Shown here piece by piece: positions 21,421 through 33,464 of a stretch of DNA of 64,000 nt (within the stretch, counting starts at the first letter, position 1; each line of letters opens with the position of its first letter). The DNA is taken from contig OX465281.1 in the NCBI GenBank assembly GCA_949987705.1, positions 31,852,942 through 31,916,941 on the forward strand, in the 5' to 3' direction. Both the position numbers and the translations under genes were made by a program. Below the pieces are notes generated by a model. The model did no database searches. It was not told the origin of the DNA and worked only from the letters and a program-made list of their open reading frames with translations. The DNA comes from Thereva unica (lineage: Eukaryota > Arthropoda > Insecta > Diptera > Therevidae).

Positions 21421-23740
21421 TGAAAGCATTCGAATTTCTCTTGTTCATCGTGGAGCATGATCGCGATCTTGTAATAGCTTGCGATCACTGTGTATATCTT
21501 TAACCAGTTTGAAGAATCATTATGAACCTCTATTTTTTATAACTTTCTGAATAGTTGTAGTAATGAAATCCTATATTATAGATTTGATGTGGTCACCAAA
21601 TTTCGCAGTTAACAAAATAAGGTCGAGTTAAAATAAAATTACTCATATTTTATATCTATTTTAAGTAAGACAAATCTCTAAAAGTAAAATTAAAAAACAA
21701 TCTACAAAAGAAAAAATAAAAACTCTGTACTTTTCCCTCAGCTGAACAATTTCCCATAAGAAAAACCAACATCTTGTCCCACAAGGTCCGATTACCTAGT
21801 CATCAAGTACCTACTACACACCCAGAAAACTCACTAGAGCAAATAACCGCCAGGTGAGCCCCATAGGATTAACACAAATCTGAGAAGCGGTAGCGGTTTT
21901 TTTTCTTCTTCTGATGAACGGCCGCCCACTCTTCGTAGTAACAAACCGAGTGAATCACTCAAGCATTCTTTAAGTTCAAGTGCCTCTTGACGAACTTTTC
22001 ATGGCCATATTTACTCAAGCTCTCACTGATGTCAACTCTTCTGAAGAGAATTAGAAATCGGTCATAGATCCCCAAACAGAAAGGGATTTGCCAGCACACT
22101 TCGGATCAGGCTAAGATAAATAGAAATCGTTATCGAGTTTGACTTAATCGAGATTAGTTCGACATATTTGAACCAGACGAAATTTGATGGTCATTAGACC
22201 ATTTTTGTAAAACGATTTATCCAATTTTATGCAGTGTCGATCACTTAACGATCTCTGGTAAGTTTCTGTCTCTACTTGAAGCAATTTCTTTCGGTACGTG
22301 GAAAGTCTTACAGGGAGTCCCAGCTTCGAGTCCAATGAGTATAGCGGATGTTGTACTCGTTAGCAAACCTCAATTCCCGGATTTTGGCCACAGCACAGTC
22401 GATGATCCATTCGAGCGCCCAAATGTTCGTGTCGAATGTTGCGCACGCGTTCAGGTGATTACTAGATCGGTTTTTTTTTACCTCGAGACTTTCAGTCCGC
22501 CGCGGATTTGAACGATTTTGTGGATTTTTAAGATTTATTTCGTGAGTTTTCTCTTTATTTCGGGGTCTTCGCTATTTGGGGCTTGTGCGATTGAGAATCT
22601 GTTTAAAGTCGGTTAACAATGCTTGAGTAGATTTAAATGGTAATGTGGTCTCATCAATATGTTTCTTTTTTCTTTTCCTTCTTTTCTGTAGACACAATAC
22701 CAGTTTTCACTTGGCTGAATTTTATATTTATAAGATTTTTTCGAATGCCTTTTGCGTTGCTCAGAGAGTACGTCACTGAAAATTATAAAACATAAAAAAC
22801 GCTGTTTTGTTCTGAGTTATCGATTCCCTGAACGCGATTTTTGTTTTTATTTATCATAATAAATATAGCAATTATAATTAAAGGAAAACTACTCAAAAGA
22901 TGAATAATTTTCAAAACTTGAAAATAATACGTCTGAGAAGTTCATGACGTTTCCCCGACAGATGGCGTACATATATTGCAAATGAGTCACGAATCACTGA
23001 TCATAGCGAAAGCACTAAACGATCGTTTGAAATGTGACAGTTGAGTGTTATTTTGGCATCGAAATCGAATCGTTGGTTTGAAAGTTGTTGCGTGTGGAAA
23101 CGGAGTAATGAAAAGGAAGAACGGTGATCAGGCATGTGAAAAGGTTTGAGCTGCGTACAGCGATCAAACGTTGGTGCGCGGAAATGGTCAATATCCTTCT
23201 GGTAATTTTCTTGTGGCAAATAAGTGATGAGAAAGCTGTTGAAATGGCATGTCAGCAGTACTGACATAGGTGTGGAGCTAAGTATTGACCACAAAACAGA
23301 TTTCTATCATTTACACAAAGCTGCATGTGTAGACCGCTTGAACAGTTAAGTTAGGGATTTGACGATCAGACTTCTTTGTACGATTCAGATCGCATTAAAC
23401 AACAAGGTACTACTCCTCGCCATCTCTGTTAAAAAGACAGAGAATATGAAGAGTAGAACCATTATCCCCAAGACTGCAGTTGTGATACTTTGTACGATCA
23501 TCAACAGAGGGTCGGCCCATTGTGTGGCAACCAGCTAAGTAGTGTTCAGTAGTGTTGCGCCTTAGCAATTCCTTAGACGGCGTATGAAAAAATCATAAGG
23601 TGTGGTTTGCGCCTTTAACGTTCGATAAGCTTGATCAGAATACGATTGTCAAGGACCCCGTTTAAGTGAGTACTCTAATGACCCGAAGACCAAAAACGTA
23701 AAACTTAACAGAAAATGATTTCCGCTTTGGGGTCTTTTAT
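21421..23740. other. 2.3 kb without recognised features
   Basis: AT-rich sequence with short open frames (for example 22144-22335 and 23001-23294 on the minus strand) that carry no recognisable motif. No large repeat was found. Confidence 0.35.
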
Positions 23741-25042
23741 GGGTCGTCCATAAATTACGTGAGGCGATTTTTGCGACTTATCGACCGACCCTCCCCCCTG
23801 GTGAGATGTGGTGACATATCGAGTATTTATATTAAAAATAGGTATTTACGGGCGCAACCACAGCAAGTCGGGCCTTTCCTTAGAATATAGAACTGCAGGA
23901 AAGGCCCTCGCGTATAAAATCCGTGTACGTAACCATAGCGAAATCTTGGTCACTCAACTGTCAAATTGTCACGTCATCAGCTGATTAGAATTCGCAGTGA
24001 CGGCGTGTAAGATTTTATTTGAGATAACTGATCATTTAGAGTCTCTGCCCCTCATCTGTTCCACTTGCTTTTTCCGCTTGTAGTGGACGCACAATTACCA
24101 AACCGTGAGCGCCCATATAACAAGAATTTCATTACGCTAAAATTCGGCGTATGCCTTCCTGTAGTTCAATATTCTAAGGGCTTTTTCGCGGGTCTGTGCT
24201 ACTTGCCTCTTACGCTGCAGCATTCGCCGAAAGGCGCGTTTGGCTGGCGTAGGAGTGTAGGGGCACCTAAATCTGTCACTAGCTGACGGTCTATTAGCTG
24301 TATCTTAAGGCCCCCATTTATACACAGGTGGTCGGCAGGTCGTTTCCTGAATATTTTCGTTTTCGCCTTGAGGCCAAGTATCACCACACACACACTCACC
24401 GGCCGCCAGCTGCATGTGGCCAGCAGTCCAAGAAAACTGACAAAAATATTTATGTGTTTGGGCATTTATCGCCACTTCGTGCCTGAAGATATGAGATTCT
24501 ATTCGCTCTCAAGCTCAAATTCAAGCCGTATTCACTCGGAACGGAAAACAAGGTGCGAGCTAGTCACGAAAACCATCCACACTCGCGTTCGCGCTTGTTC
24601 GCGGGTGTTCACGGTGTGAGTCTTGAAGTTTTCGTTGAGGCCATGAACATTTTTGCACTTGAATTAAGAATCTGCTATGCTAAACTGTCTGCGTATCTGT
24701 AGGGAATCATAACTTTATCTGCATGCCACGGTCTGTCAGACGTATACCTAAAGCCAGTCTGAGTAATCTGTAGCCTTCGTTGGGGCTGACCTGGGACCTC
24801 GTACTGGCCGACCTGGTCTGAAAGGCTGCTGCCTACCGGTGCCCTGTAAGTGAATGGAAATCTTTAGTGAAGAAACATGTTTTACTTAATTTAACCCAGT
24901 TTCTCGCAATTTTACACTGTTTCTTGAAAAAAGAAAATTACGTGATATTTGCCAAGACCCCCCTCGTCTCCCACATGAGATAGGGTGAGATTCGACTCGA
25001 CCTCCTCCTTCCTAAACGCCTCACGAAATTAATGGATGACCC
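23741..25042. mobile_element. 1.3 kb inverted-repeat DNA element, copy 1
   Basis: The left end GGGTCGTCCATAAATTACGT is matched by the complement of the right end (GGGTCATCCATTAATTTCGT). Subterminal tracts are rich in C/G runs and TCTCAC/GTGAGA motifs. The interior, compared with the second copy at 31671-32977, is homologous in reverse orientation (shared block ACACCCGCGAA and neighbours). Short open frames inside (24065-24286, 24199-24465) are not alike between copies as proteins, so the element appears non-autonomous. A target duplication is not clear because the flanks are worn. Confidence 0.75.
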
Positions 25043-25409
25043 CTTTGATGTCATGTTATCTACATGTCAGGCAGCCTAGACAGCACGGATGCTAAAACAA
25101 CCGCCTCTGTTTATAACTGGAGAAGACGTAATACCACAGAAATACACTGCGCTCTATAAAACAGGATATGATAGAAGGGACATGTGACTTCAGGATTTCA
25201 CAGTCCACTTCCGAGGTCCAGATCTACATCAGAGAGGAAGGCTCCCAGTCTGATAAAAAACTATGATATCCTTTTATACACAGGTAGTGCAATTTTCTTC
25301 TCCTGGCTAACCGTCCAAAAATTTGAACGCATTAAACAACAAGTCTATGTTCCGAGAGAATAAGGAAGGACCTGCGAAGCCCCCCCCCCCCAGAAAGGTG
25401 CACACCTAC
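25043..25409. other. unassigned spacer
   Basis: No gene was found. A 13-14 base C run lies near 25381. Confidence 0.35.
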
Positions 25410-26060
25410 ACCTACGACAAGATATAAAACTAAGCCATTAAACTAATTGGATCTGGGACTTTGTACGCCTCCATACACTCATTAAGTGTCTGCAGCCCCA
25501 TGAGAAAAAAATGTATACAGCAACCACTTCATTGAAGTTAATGCATTCGTAACTGCACATTCGGACTTTTTCCGCAATACAATACTACCCAGATGCTTCA
25601 CTACTTACCCTACAGCCCTCTTTTGCGTACACAATATAGGTTAAAACAGTGGTGGGCAGTAGTCAACTTTTCCAGAACACCAAAAAAACTCTAGTAAAGA
25701 AAGCTCTTGTTTATACCTCTTACTTGACCTCAAAGTTTACTCAAAGCTTTTGCATATATCTCTCTCACTCAAGCTCACAAACATGATTGAAGAGCTTTAG
25801 AACTGCTTTGGGAGCTCGTGTGGCTCTCAAGGGCTGCTGTAGCCCACCACTGCTCTGAAAGTTCGTTTATAAATAAAACAACTCGACTGCGGAACAATCT
25901 TCTATCGTCAGTATTTCCGAACTGTAAAGCATGCTAGAGTCCAAACGTAGTGTTTATCACCATTTGCTTCAGAGCCCACCAAACCTTCTCACTTATCCTA
26001 TTCTCATCTTCGATCTTACTCCGCTCTTTCTGTGTTATTCTCACCATAGGTAAAAGTTTA
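25410..26060 (+). pseudogene. family A C-terminal fragment split by a hAT-type MITE
   Basis: Plus-strand pieces AIKLIGSGTLYASIHSLS (near 25435), FFRNT near 25570, and, after the insertion at 25647-25852, SFINKTTRLRNNLLSSVFPN (near 25860) and a VYHHLLQSPP-like end follow the family A tail in order. Many stops occur. The 3' part up to about 26060 corresponds to the family's C-terminus and UTR start. Confidence 0.65.
25647..25852. mobile_element. 206 bp hAT-type MITE
   Basis: The ends read CAGTGGTGGGCAGTAGTC and, as complement, CAGTGGTGGGCTACAGCA. A CAGTGGTGGGC-type terminus is common in hAT-superfamily elements. Flanking 8-mers (GGTTAAAA and CTCTGAAA) agree only partly, as expected for an old 8 bp duplication. 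It interrupts a family A coding remnant between the arginine-rich region and SFINKTTRL. Non-coding. Confidence 0.6.
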
Positions 26061-26879
26061 TAGAATCTAGCTAGACCCAAATATCCTAAGCTAAACTCGA
26101 AAATATGGTAACCTGCATTAGAGAATATAGTACTCTTAGTAATGTTGTAAAATTATAAATTGATATATGATTGCTATTAAAACTTGTGTCACACAGATGG
26201 ATCAGCATTTGGCGATTTGAGTTGTCAATGAATCACACCTATGCAAGCTTTCTTATCAGTGTGTCCTACATACGATACATATTATCTCACTAAATCTATC
26301 TCGAATTTTGTATATATAGAGATTTATAATTACACACCGGAAATTGCATTCACCTGAACACTTTAAACTATAAAAGTAATTCTGCTTGCATCAGATAAGA
26401 ATTCCTCCATCTGAGCACTCAACTGCCTGTGAATATTACACGTTCTGTGCTTTATGTGATAATCAAAACTAAGAACAAATCACTCATAATGAAAGCAAGG
26501 ACTGAAGTAAACAAGCGGTGTGCTGCTGCAAGTGCAACTAGCATATGCAATCATTCGCTTATCCATCGTGAAGACTATTAAGACGAAGACCTCCCCCGTG
26601 TTCAAAAATCGTTTGATGTTTTGCGCCGACTCCTTGAACTTTTAAAAAAGCGGATATATCTTAAAAATGCAAGATCGTGATTTCCTATAATCTTTTAAAG
26701 TTTTCTGAAAGATTTAACGATCCTTATATGAAAAATTTAGTAGCAACTGAACGTATATGCAATAAAATGATTGAAAAAAAAAATGTTAGAAAAATAAACA
26801 CGAAAGTAAGACAGGCACTAACACAAAGATAATAGTGACATGCATGAATGACGTGTTAATTAAGAGCAACATGGACCAA
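26061..26879. other. unassigned AT-rich spacer
   Basis: No coding potential, repeat or RNA gene was recognised. Confidence 0.35.
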
Positions 26880-28990
26880 GTTGGAGTCTTCTATATATGA
26901 AAAGATGTACGCAGTCAGGCGATTGAGAAACCATAAATCTCCAGGTCTTGATGGGATTGATGTTGTTTAGATGATGAAGTTGATGGGGAGCTCTTATGGG
27001 AACTCTTATGGGGGAAAATCAATCATTTAATAGCAAATCTGTGCAATGATGAATCGAAACGTAAAATGGGCTGAAAAGTGGAATGCTGTAATAATTATCA
27101 ATGAACGTTATTAAGTAGGGATTGTAAAATTTTATCTGCGATTTGAGTAATTGCACAGATTTTTAAATGATGCGACAGTATAAAGTGTTCCTACCTCAGC
27201 TTTTACGATACAGGTTGGTCTTACAACAGGCGAAAACTGGCCGCTTGGCTTCTTAAGGGGCATATGATGGCCGTAGTATTTTCAACCATTTTTAATGGGA
27301 AGACATATACATCCTTACGACGGCCAAACTTGAGCAAAAGATTTAAATGGCCAAGTACTGAGCTGTATAAACGGGCATACGAAAATTTGAGCCAAAAAAC
27401 AATCTGCACCAAATGTATTATTGAATGTATTTTATGGCAGCTTCATCATTTTCGCTGTGTATAATGGTCCTTTCGATTTATCCTATTTAAAGATAATTGA
27501 TGCACAAGAGAAATGAGCTCGCCAATAAAATTTTCTTATTTAACCGCTCGAAGAAAAAAAAACATAAAACATAAAACATTTAATTGCAGTGTACTGGTCA
27601 ATCAACTCAAATACGGGTACCTTTCTTCAAACGCTACGAATGCTAGGTCCAGGGTACTGCAGTTGAGTACTCAGACTCAGTAAAATATTTAATAGTAAAG
27701 TTAGACAAGAGGCTAAACTGAAACGCTCATCTGGACTACGCCATCAGTAAAGCCACAAGGGCCTTAAGGGCCTACAAAAAGCTTTTGGGTAAGACATGGG
27801 GTCTTGCACCATAAATGATGTACTGGATGTACCATTCGATCATTAAACCTGTGGTCACTTATGCCGCTATAGTATGGTGGCACAAGACTAAGCAGGTTAC
27901 ATCAATTATCATGTGCCAAACATCAAACTGCAACGACTTCCTAGCCTCTCCATTACTGGAACTGTGCGGACCTAGCTGCGATGGAGGCAATTATTGGACT
28001 AATTGTTAATATGGAAACCCACCGCCATAAGTGCTTTGAGACTTCAGACTTAACAATATACCAACATTTCCATTTGCCGCGTATCCGATGATATGATTGG
28101 TGATCTGCGGTTCCAAAAGAAATTCAAGGCAATTATCCCGGATCGTTTTGAGTGGGAGGAACTTCCTGTCGATCCAAAATATCTCCACTGGTTTACAGAT
28201 TGGTCAAAAATGAAACATGGCAAAGAGGCTGGTGTCGCAGGACCCAACTCCAAGGCCCCTATTGCAATGGCTAAGTGGCCCTCTGTTTTCAAGACTGAAA
28301 TACATGCCATTGCTATTTGCGCTAGGCTCAATCTTGAGAAAAGTTTGAAAGGAGCCAACATTTAAACCTTTTCTGACAGCCAAGCGCCATCAAGGCACTC
28401 TCAAGGTGGAAGTTTTCTGCCAAAATCGTTGCAGGGCGTTTTGACGTACTCCAGAGCCTGGCCAGAAGAAATGAGGTCTTAATCTGCTGAGTCTCTAGGC
28501 GCTGGGGTATCGAGGAAAATGAGTCTGCAGCAATCCTTGCAAGGGAGCGGTCTGAGACGTTGATCCAGGGCCCAGAACCCTTCCCTGGCATCTCTTGGCT
28601 AACCTCCAAATCCCTGATAGAGTGGTGGATTAAGGGGCTAAATCTAGCCTATTGGGAATCTGTCCCAGGTTTTAGACAAGCTAAAGATCTTAAAGGACCC
28701 TTTGCCTTAAGGGTTACTATCACTTTAAACAGACCGCCTGAGGCTGTTTGTAGATAAGCTGACTGGCCATTTAGGACTGCGGTATCACCTCCACAACTAG
28801 GGACTGTCCCAAGAGATAGAATGCTGACTCTGCCTGAAAGACGAGACTGCCACACATATTGTTTGTGAATGTCCTGCTCTGATCGGGCTTAGAAGAAGAA
28901 CATTTATCGGAGAGTTTTTGAGCCCTGGTTTAGTCCCTGGTACTCCATGTCTACCCTGATCAGGGGGCGCTCATTCAATCGGTAAGTGCT
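26880..28990 (+). pseudogene. degraded RT plus RNase H of a non-LTR element (family E, fullest copy)
   Basis: Pieces appear in proper order: MYAVRRLRNHKSPGLDGI (start of RT, near 26905), a long worn stretch, LDKRLNWNAHLDYAISKATRAL (thumb, near 27705), MMYWMYHSIIKPVVTYAAIVWW (27815-27885), DPKYLHWFTDWSKM (RNase H first Asp strand, near 28170-28210), FKTEIHAIAICARLNLE (Glu helix, near 28290), FSDSQA (second Asp, near 28370), RRWGIEENESA (HxGxxGNExA box, worn), and a C-terminal C-x2-C, H, C block (CLKDETATHIVCECPAL, near 28835-28880). The RNase H would degrade the RNA strand during integration. FTDG is altered to FTDW, and many stops show that the copy is dead. Confidence 0.65.
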
Positions 28991-29603
28991 GATGCAGAGA
29001 GGATGATGATGAAGTGGTACTCCAGACTTCCCCCTCACAAGCCCACGCCTTTCGACGAGTCGGCTCTTTGGGGGAGGCCAGGGGTACCGCCCTGAGGCGC
29101 TCAGCACAGTACGCCCGAATTATAATATAGACATCTTCAAGGAAGACGTGCATAAGCCTCATAAATATAATGGGCTCTCCTCTAACATCTTAAAGTACAT
29201 CGCCATCGCTACTCCTCATAACCCCAAACGTACGCTTACTAACCCAGTAGGAAAAAAAGGTCTTTCAAAGCGGCTCTTTTAAAGCGAGTAGCGCTTCGTC
29301 TTGGTTGACTCATTTAGAAGACTCATTTTATTTTAATATTTCATGTCCTCAAAAGGATGCGTTTTAATTAAGCTGATTTGTAAGCACCAACAAGGTGCTT
29401 TAAACGAAGGTAGAAGTAAGCAGTTCTGCTCACAGTTTCGGTTTGATATGAAGCTTTTAGCTCTCCGAAAGCAAAACTTGCCAAACATTGCATTATAGAA
29501 GAAAATACCAGTGCTGCGAGTAAGCTTCCAAAGTCTGCACATAAAAGACGCTTTATTTTTGGTTACAAATGTGCACCAAAGAAGCGCTGGTGATAATATT
29601 TCC
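28991..29603. other. spacer after family E
   Basis: Possibly the 3' UTR of the preceding element at first, then unassigned. Open frames on the minus strand (28904-29107, 29333-29542) carry no motif. Confidence 0.35.
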
Positions 29604-29700
29604 TACTGGGAATTGACATAGCACTATGACGTGATCATGACGGACTGATATTACAAAAGGGTGAATCTTGAGCTTAGACCTGCCAAATAAAAAAGACATT
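29604..29700 (+). repeat. family A 3' UTR fragment
   Basis: The string with CACTATGACGTGATCATGAC and TTACAAAAGGGTGAATCTTG aligns with the 3' UTR at 6300-6390, ending in an A-rich tract (AAATAAAAAA). This is the smallest family A insertion seen, with strong 5' truncation. Confidence 0.6.
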
Positions 29701-31670
29701 ACCACCTATATAATTCTGGTGACATAGAGAGCGGCAAAGTTGACTTTAGCACTGCGGAAACACAAGTCCCAGTTGGTCGCTTGCGAAAACTCAAAAAGCC
29801 CAGGTAGTTGACTTTTCATTAGGGAAGAAAGTTCTTTTAAAATATGCGTTGGTTGGAAAGAAGATTTTGTAGGACAAAAACATGTTGTTGACTTTCAAAA
29901 TTTGCGGTAGGTGTTAAGGTAGGCAATACTTGTGTGGGAGCAAAAAACTTCTGCTGAAAATTTCACCACAGCGACGTTTTTGATCAAGGTGCAGATCTAC
30001 TCCTGGAGTTTTTGCATTCGAAATTTTTCGTATTTCCCATGTGCATCATCCTTATCATTTCACATCCCGCAAACTATGTCCCTTAGTCCCATAACCTCAG
30101 AATGTTTGGCACTTTCCACTCTTGCAGTTTGCCAAATTTTCTTAAACTTTCCCACACCGATGCCAGCAGAGACTCCTCCTCGTAGTGCACTCAGTAAATT
30201 CCAATATATTACATTTTCTCGCAGCATAAAAACCGCTGCCACATACTCAACACAAATCCATACCTAAAAGCCTCATTAGCGGCGCTTGTTGGCCCCGCAA
30301 GTGGAGCTCACTCATCTCGCGACTAACCCTAATGTCCCCGATGAACTTTTCCGCCAGGCAGAAAGAAGATTATGATCCCATCAACCTCACACCTTTAAGT
30401 GATGTCACAGCAGAAACTGTAATTATGTCAGGAATATTTATGAATGGATTAGACACATCTCTCCGGGCTTAGAGCGCCGCACACACTCGCAGATTTATGC
30501 TAATTCAAGCCGGGGAGACGGAAAACAACTTTTAATATCCATGACACGACATGAGTGCAGAGGAGAAAATGTAAATGCATGAGGTAACACAACCAGCACC
30601 ACCACCGCGGCGGGGCGCTGGAGTTAATCTTGAATGGAAATTGCACACGGGAGCTTATGAGAATATGAAATTTAGTGCTGGCGGCTGCCAGGGCGTAGGG
30701 GTGCAGGTTCTCACCCGGCGAAGGAAATATATACATATATGGGTATCGCGAAAAGCATGCGGTTCGACAGATATTCAGGTCAAACACTGTTGGGCCGTGA
30801 AGTTCTTGGGCTTTACAGATTCCGATCCATAAAAGCAACGAAAAAAAAGAAACACTCAAGTTCCATTGAATTCCTGGAGTGATTAATCTCGAATGAATTT
30901 CCCCGGATCTACTCAGGTAATAGCGCTCAGCTCAGGTATTTAACAACTTTAAATTCAATACTTTTTCATTTATCAAAAAAAAAACGCGGGGATTTCGGGA
31001 TTTAATTAATCAGATTTGAGAGGATTACAATCAGCGAGCGAGAGAGAAATTGTAGACTATTTAATTATATTTTTTTTTTGTGGATGTACTCCGAAAGAAA
31101 GAAATCAAGAAAATCTACAAAAAAAAAAATTCAATTTGTGAATGTGGTAGTAAATCACAAGTTTGATATCATCTTCGAGCTGACGGAAATTGAAAAGGAT
31201 GTTTTGGGTTAAAATTTGCCTCTTCTCAAATGTCAAGGAGGGTCCTTCACTGAGTTCAATTTCCGCATAGATATCCCTTGATGGTAGCTGAAATGTGCCA
31301 ATGTTCGCAAGCTATTTTTGGTTTACGGGGGAGGGGGAGATGTGTACAAATAACTTTGGTTTGAAAAAAGAACTCTCAAAAATAGAAGTGGTTTGCAAAT
31401 CATAAGATTGACAGTTTTTGTGGTTTTATTTAAAAAATAATTTTAAATCAAAAATTAGAAGAATAATTAGCTTTTGATTTGTACCATCTTTTTAAAGAAA
31501 GTTGTCAATGTTGGTCTATTATACAATCTACATATCAACCACGCAGCAACTTTCTTTGTTAGCCGATTATTCGTTAATAACAAGACTGCGCGAATGGGTC
31601 ATGGTTATTTGTTTCAAAGGCTGTGTTGTGTCTGTCCTTGCTATGTAGAGTGATTATGAATATCCATTCA
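29701..31670. other. 2 kb without recognised features
   Basis: No gene or transposon is recognised. A GC-richer patch at 30590-30720 and poly-A/T runs near 30840, 30977, 31070 and 31120 are present. Open frames at 29932-30267 and 30500-30859 show no motif. Confidence 0.35.
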
Positions 31671-32977
31671 GGGTCATCCATTAATTACTTGAGGCGTTTA
31701 GGGGGAGGAGGTTGAGCCGAATCTCACCAAATCTCACGTGGGGAGAGGGGGGTCGCGGCAAATATCACGCAATTTTTTTTCTTCAAGAAACAGTGTAAAA
31801 TTACAATACTCAGTCTAACTGGGGGATGAGGACTTCAGGTATCCGCCTGACAGGCCGTGGCGTGCAGGTAACGTCATGATTCCCTACAGGCACACAGGCG
31901 AAGATGACAGTTTAGCATGGCAGGTTGTTAATACTAGTGCATGGCACCAACGAAAACTTTAATGGCACAAACAGATAGGCGACTGGAAAAACCTTTAAAA
32001 TACACGGACCACCATATTTGCTGACAAAATGGAGAGGCGGCGCGGAAAAATTAAATGTATGTTAATATGTATGTTTGTGCCTTAAGGCGGCTCCAGACTC
32101 ACGCCGTGAACACCCGCGAAAAACCGCGAATGCGAATTTTAATGGTTTAAGCGCCTAGTTCGCGCCTTGCTTTCAGGTCCGACTGGATGCAGCGGGAATT
32201 CGTGCGGTAAATTTGCGGCTTGAGACTGAATAGAAGTTCTGCGGTGGTAGCACGTAAGTTGTTTCAGTCGACCTCTTCATATAAGTGTTTCAAAAATTTT
32301 TGTATGAAGTGGTCGATAGAAGCAACATACGTGCTACCACCTTAGATCTTCAGGAACAGTCTGATGACAACTGTCCACTCATATAAAGATTTTTTCAGTT
32401 TTCTTGGACTGCAGGCCCCATCCATTTGGCGGCCGGGGAGTTGTGCCGAAAACTTGCAGGCCACGGCCTGCTGTCAACCTGTGTGTGAAAGATTGCCTTA
32501 AAATATGGCTAAATGCTACACAAAAAATTGTATGCGAACGCCAGAAAGAAGCATAATAGCTTCTTGATTGTGTAGCCGCCACCGGCCAGCCAAACGCACG
32601 ACTCGACAATGCCGACCCGCGAAAAGGCCATTCGAATATATAACTACAGAAGGGCTCTAGTAGTAATGAATTTCTTGTTGGTATGAGTGCCCGCGATTTG
32701 GGAGTTGTGTGTCCACTATAAGTGGAAAAAGCGAGCGGAATAGAGGAGGGGCAAGTAGGAGTTCGAATTATTACTTATCTATAATTAAAGCTGGCGGTTA
32801 CGACCGTAAATACGTATTTTTATTTAAAAATACAGATTTTTTTAAATCTGAAAATTCTCACGTGAGATTAGGGGGGGGGGGGAAGGAGTCGAGCCAAATC
32901 TCACGAAATCTCACCAAGGGGGGGAGGGGAGGTCGAAAAATCGCAAAAATCGTGTCACGTAATTTATGGACGATCCC
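31671..32977. mobile_element. 1.3 kb inverted-repeat DNA element, copy 2 (opposite orientation)
   Basis: The right end read on the minus strand, GGGATCGTCCATAAATTACG, matches the left end of copy 1 at 23741, and its left end GGGTCATCCATTAATTACTT matches the right end of copy 1. So the two copies, 6.6 kb apart, face each other as an inverted pair. Long G runs at about 32869 and 32917 mark the subterminal region. A 100 bp MITE (32242-32341) is inserted in this copy only. No transposase is evident. Confidence 0.75.
32242..32341. mobile_element. 100 bp MITE nested in the 1.3 kb element
   Basis: The ends GTGGTAGCACGTAAGTTG and the complement of the right end (GTGGTAGCACGTATGTTG) match at 17 of 18 positions, and the halves remain similar inward (a CATA(T/C)A-TTCAAAAA-TTTTTGTATGA centre). 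The homologous 1.3 kb copy at 23741-25042 lacks it at the equivalent place (…GAATAGAA-…-ATCTTCAGG), which supports a separate insertion. Confidence 0.7.
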
Positions 32978-33464
32978 TAAGTAAGTAAGCAGTTGAGTGA
33001 AACCCCCTCTACATCCGCCATAATTTTGGAAACTAATTCTTCGCCTCTAACTACTAAAAGATTAAGCCCAGAAAGGCGTGCTAGAGACGTCAAGCCTCTA
33101 TCCTTTCTCAAAAAACTGTTTGAAGAACACGTAAAAAGTGTGAAACTTTGATCAGTAGAAACACAGTCATCAACATCCACAACCTAATTTACATGTATCC
33201 GCACCAACAAACTCGTAGGCTCAGAACGATCAATATGAACACCTCTTAGACCATAATTCAGTGATCACTCGGTCACTCGTTTAGAATAGCACGACACGCT
33301 GAAGTATAGGTACTCTAAATTCTAAACGGTGTGACTTCAATAGGATCTTGCAGTAAACCAGTCGCCAAGCTCATAAATAATAATACTACTTGCACTACTC
33401 TTTGGCAGTTCAACTTGACGGATCTCCATGACCAGTTTGATATACAAAAGAGCTAAAAGTTTGA
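32978..33464. other. spacer upstream of RTE copy
   Basis: No clear feature is present; the last part may hold a worn EN-RT linker of the RTE element that follows. Confidence 0.35.

Noticed and set aside
28050..28361. 103-codon minus-strand open frame
   Set aside because: Antisense of the family E RNase H on the plus strand.
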